Source: Corynebacterium testudinoris (GTDB lineage Bacteria; Actinomycetota; Actinomycetes; Mycobacteriales; Mycobacteriaceae). From it: DNA of 64,000 bases. Made by a program: the position numbers and the translations under genes. Where the stretch lies: the NCBI RefSeq assembly GCF_001021045.1, contig NZ_CP011545.1, positions 124,001 to 188,000 on the forward strand. The letters are read 5' to 3'. The notes beneath the pieces were generated by a model, which saw nothing but the letters and a program-made list of their open reading frames with translations, was not told the DNA's origin and did not search any database. Positions 1-8,725 of the stretch are shown piece by piece; within the stretch, counting starts at the first letter, position 1; each line of letters starts with the position of its first letter.

Positions 1-1
1 C

Positions 2-334
2 ATCGCTTTCTATGACGGCATCTTCGGCCCCGGCACGGGCATGTTCCTCATCATGGCGTTCACGGCGCTGTTGTCGCAGGATTTCCTCCGCTCGGCGACG
101 ATGGCGAAGGTGGTCAACACGGCGACCAACCTTGGTGCCTTGGTTGTCTTCGCGTGGGGTGGCCACGTGTGGTGGCAGCTGGGCTTGGCGCTGGCCGTGT
201 CCAACATCATCGGTGCGCAGCTGGGCGCGCGCACCATCATTGGTGGCGGGGCGCGTCTGGTGCGCGTTGCCCTCCTCGTCGTGGTGGTGGTCATGAGTTC
301 CTACCTGGCGTGGCAGCAGCTGTCAGGTCGTTAA
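2..334 (+). CDS. TSUP/TauE-SafE family permease, 3' part
   Basis: The reading frame is open from the first bases of the window and ends with TAA at 332-334, so only the last 110 residues are present. The visible start contains the YDGIFGPGTGMF motif that opens the C-terminal half of sulfite exporter TauE/SafE (TSUP, YfcA-like) permeases. Three hydrophobic stretches follow, the last running VALLVVVVVMSSYLAW. The family exports or imports small sulfur-containing anions such as sulfite across the cytoplasmic membrane; the substrate cannot be told from this fragment. The gene continues upstream of the window, so its start and operon context are unknown. Confidence 0.85.
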   Translation: MAFYDGIFGPGTGMFLIMAFTALLSQDFLRSATMAKVVNTATNLGALVVFAWGGHVWWQLGLALAVSNIIGAQLGARTIIGGGARLVRVALLVVVVVMSSYLAWQQLSGR

Positions 335-359
335 CAGGACCGAACTTTAGGTTGAGATC

Positions 360-587
360 ATGACCATCAAAGTTGATTGCCACCAGGTTCGAGCTCCCGA
401 AGAGCTCGCCGGAGATGTGAACGCAACTCTGGATTTCATCTCCCGGGAGCTGTTCTTGGCGCAGGTGTACGGCGAGCTGGGCGTGGAAATCATCGCCAGC
501 CCCGATGTCCTTCCGACGCTTGCCCGCGCGGCCGGAGCATACGATGGCGCGGAGCTGCCCGCCGGGTTCCGCCTCCTCGAGGGTTAA
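360..587 (+). CDS. hypothetical protein, 75 aa
   Basis: A short frame that starts with ATG 25 bases after the permease stop, in the same direction, so the two may be co-transcribed. The product is 75 residues, acidic, mostly helical in appearance, with no signal peptide, membrane segment, cysteine cluster or motif I recognise. Its last four bases overlap the 3' end of the convergent hrpB gene. Codon use looks coding (GC-rich third positions), but no family can be named. It could be a non-coding frame, though the compact fit between two genes favours a real small gene. Confidence 0.5.
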   Translation: MTIKVDCHQVRAPEELAGDVNATLDFISRELFLAQVYGELGVEIIASPDVLPTLARAAGAYDGAELPAGFRLLEG

Positions 588-2941
588 TCCTTCCGCTTCT
601 TCACTCGCGCCGTCGCCGGGGCCGTCCACGGATCCTCCGGCCACGGGTGCTTGGGGTAGCGGCCGCGCATCTCCGCGCGGACCTGGGAATAGGGGCCAGA
701 CCAGAAGCTCGCTAGGTCATCGGTGACCGCGAGCGGACGCCCCGCGGGGGAGAGCAAGTGAAACAGCAGGCGCACGCCGGAGTATTCCGGTGAGGCGGCC
801 AGCCCGAAACACTCCTGCAGCTTGACCCGGACCACGGGCCGGTGGGTGTCATAGGAAATCCGGTGCCGATGCCCGCTGGGGGCGAGGAAATGCGTCGGCG
901 CGAGCTCATCCAGCCGCCCGGCTTCGGGCCAGGGCAGCAACCGCTGCAAGGCGGGGTACATGTCGACCTTGCTCAGCTGCGCCCCGTTGGCCACCGCAGT
1001 CAGCTCCGGCATGAGCCACATCGCGGGGTCGGCGTGGCCGGGATCAGGCCACGGGGCACCGCGCTGCTCGTGAAGGAACTCCAGGCGATCGCGTAGGTGC
1101 TGAGCTTTGTCGGAGAAATGGAACATCTCCAGCCCCCGCTCGCTGACGGTCGCGGCCAGCGCCTCCGCAGCTTTCTCCGGGGGCAGGGCCACTGGGGTGG
1201 AGCTCACCGTGATTGCCCCGAGGCGGCTGAGCTTCCGGCCACGGACACGGCCGCCCTCGACGGTCGCCGTGACCTCCTCCGTGAGGCCAACGATGTCCCT
1301 GGCCTGCTGCTCACTCAGCCGCGCCGCCGCACGAATCGTCGCCCCCGCGCGCCCCTCGCGGGACGACCCGGCGGCACGGGTGACCTCGGCGATGGCCAGC
1401 CACTCGGCGCCCTGCAGGGCGGAATCCGGTGGGAGATACGCGCGGGTGCCGCTGGCCAACAAGTAATCGGAGCCGACGCGCCGGGCTACCTGGTCGGGGA
1501 AAGCCAAGGCGGTGATGATCCCCGGGTCGGTGACCCCGCTACCTCCCGAGGTCAAGCGGCGCAGCCTGGCTACTTCCCGGTCGAAAGGCCGCTGCCCGCG
1601 CAGGGTGCGCAGCTGCGCACTGATGTCGCCGCGCGGGGCGTCGGCAAGCACGGCGACCACCTCCGCCGATGCGGGCCCAGCGGTGAGCAGGGCGCGCCCG
1701 AGGCGGGGGTCGACGGGCAGGGCGGCGAGGCGCCGGCCGAGCCCCGTGGCCGTCCCATCGGCGGCGATAGCGCCGATGGTGCGCAGCACGTCCTCGGCGG
1801 CGTCGAAGGCGGGGGACGGAGGGGCGTCGGCAAGCGGCAGGCCGACCCCGCGCGGCGTGCCCCACACCGCGAGGGTGAGGGCCGCCTGCGTGAGGTCCGA
1901 GGTGGCGATCTCCGGGGTGATGTGGGGTGAAAAATGCTGGTAATCGGAGTGCGAGTAGGCGCGGATGACGGTGCCGGGGCCCTCGCGGCCCGCGCGGCCG
2001 GCGCGCTGATCCGCCGTCGACTGCGCCGCGGAGACGGTGACCAGGCCGGTCATCCGGCGGGCGGCGTCGCGCCGGGGCACGCGGGACAAGCCGGAGTCGA
2101 TGACGACGCGGACGCCGGGGACGGTGAGAGAGGACTCGGCGATCGAGGTCGCAACGATGATGCGGGGGGTATCACTGGGAGCCAAGGCGCGGTCCTGGTC
2201 GGCGGAACTCAGCGAGCCGTGCAACGGCAAGGCGTCGGGGATGCGGGCTCTGACCTGCTCGATCTCGTGGACGCCAGGCACGAACACGAGCACCGAATCG
2301 GCGTGCCCCTGCGCGAGCTGGGCCAGGTGATCGTAGAACTCCCGCGTGCCAGCCGCGCGGCCCGGATGCGGAGCGTACTGGGTGCTCAGCGGGTAGGTCA
2401 CGGCGGCGGTCTCCAGGACGGGTGCGTCCATGAGGCCAGAGAACTTCTCCGCATCGACGGTGGCGGACATCGCCACCACGGCCAGATCATCGCGCAACTC
2501 CGACAACTCCAGGAGCATGCCCAAGACTAGGTCGGAGTCGAGCTGGCGCTCGTGGACCTCATCGACTGCGACGGCCCTGATGCCGCTGAGCTCTGGATCG
2601 GACATGAGCCTGCGCAGCAACACGCCCGGGGTCATGAATTCCACGAGGCTGCCCGGATGGTGCTCGCCGCGGACGCTGAAGCCCACGCGATCACCGAGCT
2701 CGCTGCCATCCAGGTGAGCAAGCCTGCGCGCAGCTGCGCGCACCGCGACCCGGCGCGGCGCCGTGACCAGTATTTTTCCTTGGGTGTGGTTGGCCAGTGC
2801 GGGCGGCACCAGCGTCGTCTTACCCGTGCCAGGCGGTGCCTGAATGACGGCCCGGTTGGTGCGGGCCAGCAGCGCGGGCAGCTGGTCAATCGTCTCCGCG
2901 ACGGGCAGGCCAGCGCCGATCCGGGCGAGATCGAAGCTCAT
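584..2941 (-). CDS. hrpB: ATP-dependent RNA helicase HrpB
   Basis: Encodes 785 residues, the normal size for HrpB-type DEAH helicases. Walker A (APPGTGKT) is at residues 35-42, the DEVH box lies near residue 127, an SAT motif follows near residue 160, and the QRAGRAGR motif VI is near residue 310. The remaining half matches the HrpB layout: helicase-associated HA2 region, then a long HrpB-specific C-terminal domain with the typical WPEDP-type ending. The family unwinds RNA using ATP; its physiological role in actinobacteria is unclear. The gene is convergent with the small gene at 360-587 and divergent from the SDR gene at 2983, with only about 40 bases between the starts for both promoters. 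Confidence 0.93.
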   Translation of the reverse strand: MSFDLARIGAGLPVAETIDQLPALLARTNRAVIQAPPGTGKTTLVPPALANHTQGKILVTAPRRVAVRAAARRLAHLDGSELGDRVGFSVRGEHHPGSLVEFMTPGVLLRRLMSDPELSGIRAVAVDEVHERQLDSDLVLGMLLELSELRDDLAVVAMSATVDAEKFSGLMDAPVLETAAVTYPLSTQYAPHPGRAAGTREFYDHLAQLAQGHADSVLVFVPGVHEIEQVRARIPDALPLHGSLSSADQDRALAPSDTPRIIVATSIAESSLTVPGVRVVIDSGLSRVPRRDAARRMTGLVTVSAAQSTADQRAGRAGREGPGTVIRAYSHSDYQHFSPHITPEIATSDLTQAALTLAVWGTPRGVGLPLADAPPSPAFDAAEDVLRTIGAIAADGTATGLGRRLAALPVDPRLGRALLTAGPASAEVVAVLADAPRGDISAQLRTLRGQRPFDREVARLRRLTSGGSGVTDPGIITALAFPDQVARRVGSDYLLASGTRAYLPPDSALQGAEWLAIAEVTRAAGSSREGRAGATIRAAARLSEQQARDIVGLTEEVTATVEGGRVRGRKLSRLGAITVSSTPVALPPEKAAEALAATVSERGLEMFHFSDKAQHLRDRLEFLHEQRGAPWPDPGHADPAMWLMPELTAVANGAQLSKVDMYPALQRLLPWPEAGRLDELAPTHFLAPSGHRHRISYDTHRPVVRVKLQECFGLAASPEYSGVRLLFHLLSPAGRPLAVTDDLASFWSGPYSQVRAEMRGRYPKHPWPEDPWTAPATARVKKRKD

Positions 2942-2982
2942 GAGGCCCCATTGTGTCAGGTGTTTGTGTCACTATCGAAGCC

Positions 2983-3705
2983 ATGACTAGTGCAGAGAAG
3001 AAAGTAGCTGTTATCACCGGAGGCTCCTCGGGAATCGGCGCCGCCGCGGCCGACGCCCTCGCGGCGGATGGCTGGCACGTTGTCGTCGCGGCCCGCCGGG
3101 TGGACAAGATCCGCGAGGTCGCGGAGCGCACGGGCGGCGAGGCCATCGAATTGGACGTGACCAGCGATGAGTCGGTAGCTGCCTTCGCGGCACGGCTCGA
3201 CCGCGTGGACCTGTTGGTTAACAACGCTGGTGGGGCCCTGGGCTTGGATAGTCTGCGCGAGGCCGATCTGGAGGATTGGCAGACGATGTATGACACCAAC
3301 GTCCTCGGCACCGTCCGGGTGACCAAGGCATTGCTGCCGCTTCTCGACGCCGCCGAGGGCGGCGCCGGCCTCATCATCAACATCGGTTCCGTGGCGGCGT
3401 TCAACGCCTACCCGGGTGGGTCCGGGTACAACGCCGCCAAGTTCGGCCTGCGGGCCCTGACTAGGGCGTTTCGGATGGAGGAGGTGGGCAACCCCATCCG
3501 CATCACCGAGATCGATCCGGGCCGCGTGTCCACGGACTTCTCGCTGGTTCGCTTCAAGGGTGATACCGCCAAGGCAGAGGCCGTGTACGCCGACAAGCTC
3601 AACCTCACGGCGGAGGACATCGCTGAGGCGATCCGCTGGGTGGCGTCGCTGCCGGCGCATATGAACATCGACACGATGAACATCATGCCGCGGGACCAGG
3701 CGTAG
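2983..3705 (+). CDS. short-chain dehydrogenase/reductase (SDR)
   Basis: A classical SDR of 240 residues. With the ATG at 2983, the cofactor motif TGGSSGIG is at residues 12-19; an upstream GTG at 2953 would add ten residues without family counterpart, so the ATG was chosen. The NNAG motif lies near residue 80, and the catalytic Ser and the YxxxK pair (SGYNAAKFG) near residues 140-155. The family oxidises or reduces alcohols and ketones with NAD(P)H; a short-chain hydroxy acid such as serine or 3-hydroxyisobutyrate is a common substrate of closely similar YdfG-type enzymes, but this is inference. The next gene begins 10 bases downstream, suggesting an operon with the LysE exporter. Confidence 0.88.
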   Translation: MTSAEKKVAVITGGSSGIGAAAADALAADGWHVVVAARRVDKIREVAERTGGEAIELDVTSDESVAAFAARLDRVDLLVNNAGGALGLDSLREADLEDWQTMYDTNVLGTVRVTKALLPLLDAAEGGAGLIINIGSVAAFNAYPGGSGYNAAKFGLRALTRAFRMEEVGNPIRITEIDPGRVSTDFSLVRFKGDTAKAEAVYADKLNLTAEDIAEAIRWVASLPAHMNIDTMNIMPRDQA

Positions 3706-3715
3706 ATTTCCCCCT

Positions 3716-4366
3716 GTGACTATCTCTAGCTTCGCCAGCCTGCTCGTCGTGTGGATTGCGGCGATCGTCTCCCCGGGACCGGACATTGTCCAGCTCATCC
3801 GCGTCGGGTCCCGCTCCCGTGCCGCGGGCGTGTGGTGCGCGCTCGGCATCATGGTGGGCAATGCCCTGTGGATCCTCGCCTCCCTGCTGGGCCTGTCCGC
3901 CCTCGTGGCCGCGTACCCGCAGATTCTCACCGCCCTGCAGTTGCTCGGTGGTCTGTATCTACTGCGGATGGGAATCGGTGCGGTGCGCAGCGGCTGGGCG
4001 GCGCGGGGCATGCGTGTTCAGGCTGCCACTGGTGCCGAAGCAGAGGCGATGGCCCCGTTGCGCGCCCTCGTGCTCGGCCTGACCACCAACCTGGCCAACC
4101 CGAAGGCGCTGCTATTCTTCGGTGCCATCTTCGCCCAGTTCGTCCGCCCCGACATGGGGGCGGGCTGGGCGGTGCTCATCGTTGCCACACTGGTCATCAC
4201 CGGCATCGCGTGGTTCGTCGGCTTTGCCCTGGGGGTGCGGGCGATGGCGGCGCGGATTGCCAAGCACTCGGCGATCATCGACATCGTGACCGGCATCATC
4301 TTCATCGGCCTGGGAATTCTCATGGTGGTCGAGGGTGGCCAGGCAGTCGTATCATCGTTGACATGA
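3716..4366 (+). CDS. LysE/RhtB family amino acid exporter
   Basis: Starts with GTG and gives 216 residues with five to six hydrophobic segments, as usual for LysE/RhtB transporters. The family signature near the N terminus is present (ISPGPD at residues about 19-24, preceded by a hydrophobic helix), as is the central [13 protein letters not shown] loop motif. Such proteins export amino acids or derivatives through the cytoplasmic membrane, driven by proton exchange. It follows the SDR gene by 10 bases, and its stop codon overlaps the start of the ybjQ-like gene in an ATGA arrangement, so the three are probably co-transcribed. Substrate unknown. Confidence 0.9.
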   Translation: MTISSFASLLVVWIAAIVSPGPDIVQLIRVGSRSRAAGVWCALGIMVGNALWILASLLGLSALVAAYPQILTALQLLGGLYLLRMGIGAVRSGWAARGMRVQAATGAEAEAMAPLRALVLGLTTNLANPKALLFFGAIFAQFVRPDMGAGWAVLIVATLVITGIAWFVGFALGVRAMAARIAKHSAIIDIVTGIIFIGLGILMVVEGGQAVVSSLT

Positions 4367-4692
4367 TCGTCACCACCACTCCGTCCGTGGACGGCTACCA
4401 CGTCACCCAGTACCTGCGCGTCGTCGCCGGGGAAACCATCGTCGGCATCAACGCGTTGAAAGACTTCGCGGCGGGATTCCGTAACCTCGTCGGCGGGCGC
4501 TCCGAATCCTATGAAAAGGAAGCGTTCCGGGCGCGCGAGTCCGCCCTGTCCGAGATGGTCCAGCGCGCTCAGGAGCTCGGGGCGAACGCTGTCATCGGCG
4601 TGGATGTGGATTACCAGGTGATGGGCGCGGACAACGGCATGATGATGGTCTCGGCCACGGGCACCGCGGTGACGATTGCACCGGAGGGGTAA
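4363..4692 (+). CDS. YbjQ/UPF0145 family protein
   Basis: A 109-residue protein that starts at the ATG overlapping the LysE stop. It shows the UPF0145/YbjQ pattern: an N-terminal beta strand ending in TTTPSVDG, then [10 protein letters not shown], a middle helix with [10 protein letters not shown], then [15 protein letters not shown] and a closing strand. YbjQ proteins form cyclic pentamers; the old label of heavy-metal binding is not supported by any cysteine or histidine cluster here. The function is unknown. Translational coupling to the exporter is likely because of the 4-base overlap. Confidence 0.88.
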   Translation: MIVTTTPSVDGYHVTQYLRVVAGETIVGINALKDFAAGFRNLVGGRSESYEKEAFRARESALSEMVQRAQELGANAVIGVDVDYQVMGADNGMMMVSATGTAVTIAPEG

Positions 4693-4706
4693 GTAGACTG
4701 GCCCGC

Positions 4707-5000
4707 ATGCACGCTGCAGACGTAGCCATTCGGAGCGAGTCCATCAAACTAGGCCAGTTCATCAAGCTGGCCAACCTCGTGGCCACCGGCGGGGAGGCGA
4801 AAGAAGTCATCGCCGCCGGGGATGTCACCGTCAATGGGACGGTGGATACCCGCCGTGGGAAGACGCTGCGTGATGGCGATGTTGTCTGCCTGGGCGATGC
4901 GTGCGCGCGCGTGACTACTGAGGTCAGCGGCGAGGATGACTACTTCGATGAAGCCACCGCCAACGACGATTTTGACCCCGAGAAGTGGAGAAACCTCTAA
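4707..5000 (+). CDS. S4-domain RNA-binding protein, YbcJ-like
   Basis: A 97-residue protein made almost entirely of an S4 RNA-binding fold. Residues about 12-70 contain the S4 pattern IKLGQFIKLANLVATGG, then AKEVIAAGDVTVNG and RRGKTLRDGDVV. The rest is an acidic tail ending EKWRNL. Small S4 proteins of this type (YbcJ/YaaA-like) bind structured RNA and are linked to ribosome or tRNA quality control. It lies 14 bases after the YbjQ-like gene and its stop is immediately followed by the ATG of the VOC gene, so it sits in a tight operon-like run. Confidence 0.85.
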   Translation: MHAADVAIRSESIKLGQFIKLANLVATGGEAKEVIAAGDVTVNGTVDTRRGKTLRDGDVVCLGDACARVTTEVSGEDDYFDEATANDDFDPEKWRNL

Positions 5001-5807
5001 ATGCCGGCTTTTGAGGCCATCGGCGGAATGCCGTATTGGATCGACCTGACCACCTCCGACGTGCGTAAGTCGGCCGCCTTCTATTCGGAGATCCTCGGCT
5101 GGGAGATCAGCGGCGAGGATTACCGCGTTGCCCGCGTGCAAGGTCTGCCGGTCGCGGGTTTCATCCCGCAGCCCGCCGACGGCGCCCCGATGCCCGACAC
5201 GTGGATCACCTACTTCCTGGCGGACAATCTGGAGGAGCAGATCACCCAGGTCGTCGACCTGGGTGGGCGCGTGCTGGCGGAGCCCGCGGAGGTCCAGCTC
5301 GGCCGCATGGCTGTGCTTGTCGACGCCGCTGGGGCGCTGTTCGGCCTCATTGAACCGGCCGGCGAGGACTCCTTCGTCGCTGCTGGCGAGCCCGGCACCC
5401 CGGTGTGGCACGAACTCACCGCCACGACCGGCTTTGATAAGGCCATTGACTTCTACCACGGCCTGTTTGATTGGGACCTGGTGTCCATGGGGGCGGGAGA
5501 AGACTTCACGTACACCACCGCCATGGTCGATGGTGCGGCCTTCGCGGGGATGTGGAAGGCGGAGGGTAACTTCCCGCCGCAGGTTCCCAGCTTCTGGCAG
5601 ACCTACCTAGGCGTCCTCGACCTGGATGCCGTTGTGGCCAAGGTCCCCGAGCTCGGCGGCGAGGTGATCCGCGAGCCCTGGGATTCCGAATTCGGCCGGA
5701 TGTGCCTGGTGGCCGATTCCACCGGAGCGACCCTCACCCTGTGTGAGGTCGACGAGCCCGTGGAAGAGGGGCGGGAGTCCGACCCGCTCGAAGGCTTTGA
5801 TCTCTAA
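5001..5807 (+). CDS. two-domain VOC (glyoxalase-like) protein
   Basis: Begins directly after the S4 gene's stop codon and encodes 268 residues with two VOC repeats, about residues 9-120 and 135-255. Each repeat opens with the typical WIDLTTSDVRKSAAFY or WHELTATTGFDKAIDFY pattern and ends with a G-x-FGL-type strand. This resembles the actinobacterial CFP-30B/27-kDa antigen group. Such proteins are metal-dependent or metal-free members of the glyoxalase/bleomycin-resistance/dioxygenase fold; no substrate can be assigned. No signal peptide is visible, so it is cytoplasmic. Confidence 0.85.
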   Translation: MPAFEAIGGMPYWIDLTTSDVRKSAAFYSEILGWEISGEDYRVARVQGLPVAGFIPQPADGAPMPDTWITYFLADNLEEQITQVVDLGGRVLAEPAEVQLGRMAVLVDAAGALFGLIEPAGEDSFVAAGEPGTPVWHELTATTGFDKAIDFYHGLFDWDLVSMGAGEDFTYTTAMVDGAAFAGMWKAEGNFPPQVPSFWQTYLGVLDLDAVVAKVPELGGEVIREPWDSEFGRMCLVADSTGATLTLCEVDEPVEEGRESDPLEGFDL

Positions 5808-6072
5808 GCTGACGGATGTGCAGGAGGCGGTGCTCGCGGCCGTCGATAAGCTTTCTCCCGGCGAGGTGACCACCTACGGTGAGATCGCCGCCGAGGTCGG
5901 GACCGGCCCGCGGCAGGTCGGCCGGGTGCTGGCTGAGGTCGGGCACCTGACCGCCTGGTGGCGGGTGGTGCGCGCCGATGGCTCTTCGCACGACCCCGCC
6001 CGCTCCGTACCGCACTGGGATGCAGAAGGAATTTCGCATACCGGGTGCGCTGTACGCTGGCAGCATGACTAA
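5797..6072 (+). CDS. alkyltransferase-like protein (MGMT family, no active cysteine)
   Basis: A short MGMT/ATL-type DNA-binding domain. The core PGEVTTYGEIA and the later RVVRADG are typical of alkylguanine-DNA alkyltransferase C-terminal domains. The position of the acceptor cysteine (PCHR in active enzymes) reads AWWR, so the protein cannot accept alkyl groups and should be an ATL that flags O6-alkylguanine for nucleotide excision repair. Start is uncertain: TTG at 5797, preceded by GAAGG, gives 91 residues and overlaps the VOC stop by 11 bases; GTG at 5818 is the alternative. The end overlaps the YihY gene start by 8 bases. Confidence 0.78.
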   Translation: MISKLTDVQEAVLAAVDKLSPGEVTTYGEIAAEVGTGPRQVGRVLAEVGHLTAWWRVVRADGSSHDPARSVPHWDAEGISHTGCAVRWQHD

Positions 6073-7105
6073 AGATTCTCCGCGCCCGTCGCTCAAAGAC
6101 GGGGGCTGGAGCTACGCCTGCGGCCGGGCGATCCGCGAATTCTGGCTGGACAGCAGCCTGGACAAAGCCGCCATGCTCACCTTTTTCACGGTGCTGTCCT
6201 TCGCCCCCACTCTGCTGGCGACGTATTCCATCGCCACGCTATTCCTGGCCAACAACGCCGACCTCGTGGAATCGCTGTTGGCGGACTTCATCCGCGACTA
6301 CGTCCCCGGCACCTACCAGGAGACAGTCCGCGAGATCGTCATGATGGTCATCGGCACGGCAGCGGGCGGCGTCATGGGCCTCATCGCCGGTATCCTCGTC
6401 GCCCTGTGGTCGGCGTCGGCCTACGTGCGGGCGTTCTCCCGCTGCGTCAACAGCATCTACGGGCTGCGGGAGGGCCGGACCCTCATCCGCAACTTTGCCA
6501 CGCAACTGGCAACCACCCTGGTCCTGCTGCTGGGCATGGTGCTCATCGCCTCCTCCATCGCGCTCAACGAGGTCGTGGTGTCCACCGTGTTGGGCCCCAT
6601 CGCCGAACCGCTGGGGCTGACCAATGTGCTCGACTACCTGCTCAGCGTCTTCCTGCCGATCTGGGTGTGGGTTCGCTGGCCGGTCATCGTCCTCCTCACC
6701 ATCGTCCTCATCGCCGTGCTGTACTACTTCACCCCGAACGTGAAACAGCCGCGCTTTCGGTGGCTCAGCCTCGGAGCGAGCGTGGCCATGGTCGGCCTCG
6801 CCCTGGTCAGCGGAGCTTTCTACCTCTACCTGCTCTTCCTCACCGGGTTGAGCTCTTATGGTGCGATCGGTACCGTCCTGGCCCTGCTCTTTGCCCTGTG
6901 GGGCGGCAACATTTCCCTGCTCCTGGGCGTGACCGTCGACGCCGAAGTTGAGCGAGCCCGCCAGCTGCGCGAAGGCGTGGTGGCAGAAGAAAACATCCAG
7001 CTCCCGCTCCGCAGCACCCGCGCCCTGGAGCGCCAAGACCAGACGAAAGAAATGGTCATCGAGCGGGGGCGGGAACTGCGGGAGGAATCCCTCGGGGCGG
7101 ACTAG
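6065..7105 (+). CDS. YihY/BrkB family inner-membrane protein
   Basis: 346 residues from the ATG at 6065, which follows the family start better than the upstream in-frame ATG at 5978 that lies inside the ATL gene. The N-terminal region carries the YihY feature KAAMLTFFTVLSFAPTLLA (about residues 35-55). Five to six membrane helices follow, plus the late motif SSYGAIGTVLALLFALWGG. The last 60 residues are charged and cytoplasmic. Once called ribonuclease BN, this family is now regarded as membrane proteins of unknown transport function. The gene overlaps the preceding ATL gene by 8 bases, so the two are probably co-expressed. Confidence 0.9.
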   Translation: MTKDSPRPSLKDGGWSYACGRAIREFWLDSSLDKAAMLTFFTVLSFAPTLLATYSIATLFLANNADLVESLLADFIRDYVPGTYQETVREIVMMVIGTAAGGVMGLIAGILVALWSASAYVRAFSRCVNSIYGLREGRTLIRNFATQLATTLVLLLGMVLIASSIALNEVVVSTVLGPIAEPLGLTNVLDYLLSVFLPIWVWVRWPVIVLLTIVLIAVLYYFTPNVKQPRFRWLSLGASVAMVGLALVSGAFYLYLLFLTGLSSYGAIGTVLALLFALWGGNISLLLGVTVDAEVERARQLREGVVAEENIQLPLRSTRALERQDQTKEMVIERGRELREESLGAD

Positions 7106-7111
7106 CTGGCG

Positions 7112-8020
7112 TTAGACGGACCGCAGGAACGCGGCGACGTCGGCAATCTTGTCCCGAGCCACCTCCGGCGTGGACACCCGGTGCCGGGAGACGTACTCCA
7201 CGACCTCCGCAGCACCGACGTCGGCGGGGCGGGCAGCGATCTCATCCTGCAGGGCGATCTGCACGAGAGTCTTCGGCCACGTGTCGGCCGCGGGGATCGC
7301 GGCGCCAGCGCGGATCTCATCCGGGAGGGCAGCGACCGACGCGAGATCGGGGAAGGTAAGCACCAGGGCATCGAAAAGCTGGGCATTCATCGCCGCCAAC
7401 GCGGCGCCGGAAGAATAACCCCAGCCCGCGATCGACACCGCGTTGTGGTGCTTAGCCACCCCGACGGCCTGCGCCACCAGGTCATTCATCTCCGCGAGCG
7501 TGTGTTGCGGGGCGAGCGGATAATCCACATCGAGGATGATCGTCCCCGAACGCATCGCCGCCGCCGCGACCTCCGGCCGCCACGCCATCTCCAGCGCATC
7601 GCCCGAACCGCGCCACCAGCCACCCGAATGGAAACTCAACCCCCACTTGCCCGTCGGCTCCGGCGGAATAAACAACCGACCACCGACCTCCGACACCTCC
7701 TCCGTCTCAATGCCCTCCACCCAGGAATTGCCCGGCATCGACTGATCAAGACCGGAACCGAGCATGAGCATCGCGGCATGCGTCGTGCGATCCCCCAGAC
7801 GAGCAATGTAATTATCCGCCGGGTCCGGATCACCCGCGCCACCCTTCCACGGTGGTGTGAAATCGGGCAGCTCATAATGGGCATCCAGGTAGGAGTACAG
7901 CTGCTCGAGCTGCTCTTCCTGCGTCATCGTCCGATCAACACCACCGACCTGAAAATCGGCGCGGAACTGGGCTTCTTCTTGCTCGCGTTCTTGCTCGGGC
8001 GTGCGGGAATTTTCGTTCAT
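7112..8020 (-). CDS. alpha/beta hydrolase
   Basis: A 302-residue cytoplasmic alpha/beta hydrolase of the carboxylesterase/HSL-like type. The oxyanion-hole motif reads HSGGWWRG (about residue 140) and the nucleophile elbow GWGYSSGAA gives G-x-S-x-G near residue 205. A C-terminal acid and histidine (YVSRHRVS) are plausible triad members. The ATG at 8020 was chosen over an upstream frame start at 8083 because the sequence before it overlaps the promoter region of the divergent gene. It is convergent with the YihY gene and divergent from the gene at 8095. Substrate unknown. Confidence 0.82.
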   Translation of the reverse strand: MNENSRTPEQEREQEEAQFRADFQVGGVDRTMTQEEQLEQLYSYLDAHYELPDFTPPWKGGAGDPDPADNYIARLGDRTTHAAMLMLGSGLDQSMPGNSWVEGIETEEVSEVGGRLFIPPEPTGKWGLSFHSGGWWRGSGDALEMAWRPEVAAAAMRSGTIILDVDYPLAPQHTLAEMNDLVAQAVGVAKHHNAVSIAGWGYSSGAALAAMNAQLFDALVLTFPDLASVAALPDEIRAGAAIPAADTWPKTLVQIALQDEIAARPADVGAAEVVEYVSRHRVSTPEVARDKIADVAAFLRSV

Positions 8021-8094
8021 GGCGACCAGCCTAGTGCCCGAAAGGACTACCCTGGCAGTAATAGTTGCCGCATCACCTACCAAGGAGTGCTGTC

Positions 8095-8712
8095 ATGAGC
8101 GGAATCGCAGAAATCTACAATGCAGAACTAAGCCCCGGCAAAGATGACATTGCTGCCCGCTTCGGCGGCGTGGTCACCCTCCTCGGCGGCTATCGCCTCG
8201 TCGACCCAGACGGAGAAGTCGGCATCGAAGTGCTCGTTGGCTCCGACATCGACGGCCGCAGCGTACAAATCCCTCTCACCTACCGCGGCGCCGAGATCGA
8301 TGCCGAGCACACCCTCACCACCATGGAACACAGCGTGCTGGGCAAACGATGGGTCTCCAACGCGCTTGGCGATCCCGTCGCCGTCGCCGAATTCATCCGC
8401 TGCATCCTCGAAGGCGACAATGAAGCCGCCCGCTCCGACGGCGTCCCACCCGTCCTGTCGATCCGTGGTTCCGGTTCCGGAAACGTCGAGGTGGGCGGGG
8501 TGAAACTGTTGGAGGTCACGCGCCAGCGCGCAGTGGGCACCGTGCTTATCGACGGCCGTCGGAAGTCCTTCCAGCTCCGCCTTCCGCACCTCCTCCGCCG
8601 GATGGAATCCACCCAAACCGGGCACAACACCTCCCGCATGAACCTCATCGGTTGGCTACCCGCGATGCCGGAAGAACAGCGCGTCGTGGGGGAGCTGAAC
8701 TGGCTGGACTAG
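8095..8712 (+). CDS. maltokinase N-cap-like (CG0192-type) protein
   Basis: A 205-residue protein starting at an ATG with a good AAGGAG site about nine bases upstream. Residues 1-120 resemble the N-terminal cap domain of actinobacterial maltokinases: AEIYNAELSPGKDD, then a Y-R-G beta strand, and the HSVLGKRWVSNALGDPVAV motif. No kinase core follows. The second half is a different strand-rich region. Stand-alone cap-like proteins are common in corynebacteria and have no known activity. The gene is divergent from the hydrolase at 7112-8020, and the M13 peptidase gene converges on it from downstream. Confidence 0.75.
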   Translation: MSGIAEIYNAELSPGKDDIAARFGGVVTLLGGYRLVDPDGEVGIEVLVGSDIDGRSVQIPLTYRGAEIDAEHTLTTMEHSVLGKRWVSNALGDPVAVAEFIRCILEGDNEAARSDGVPPVLSIRGSGSGNVEVGGVKLLEVTRQRAVGTVLIDGRRKSFQLRLPHLLRRMESTQTGHNTSRMNLIGWLPAMPEEQRVVGELNWLD

Positions 8713-8725
8713 CCGCTCGGCGTAC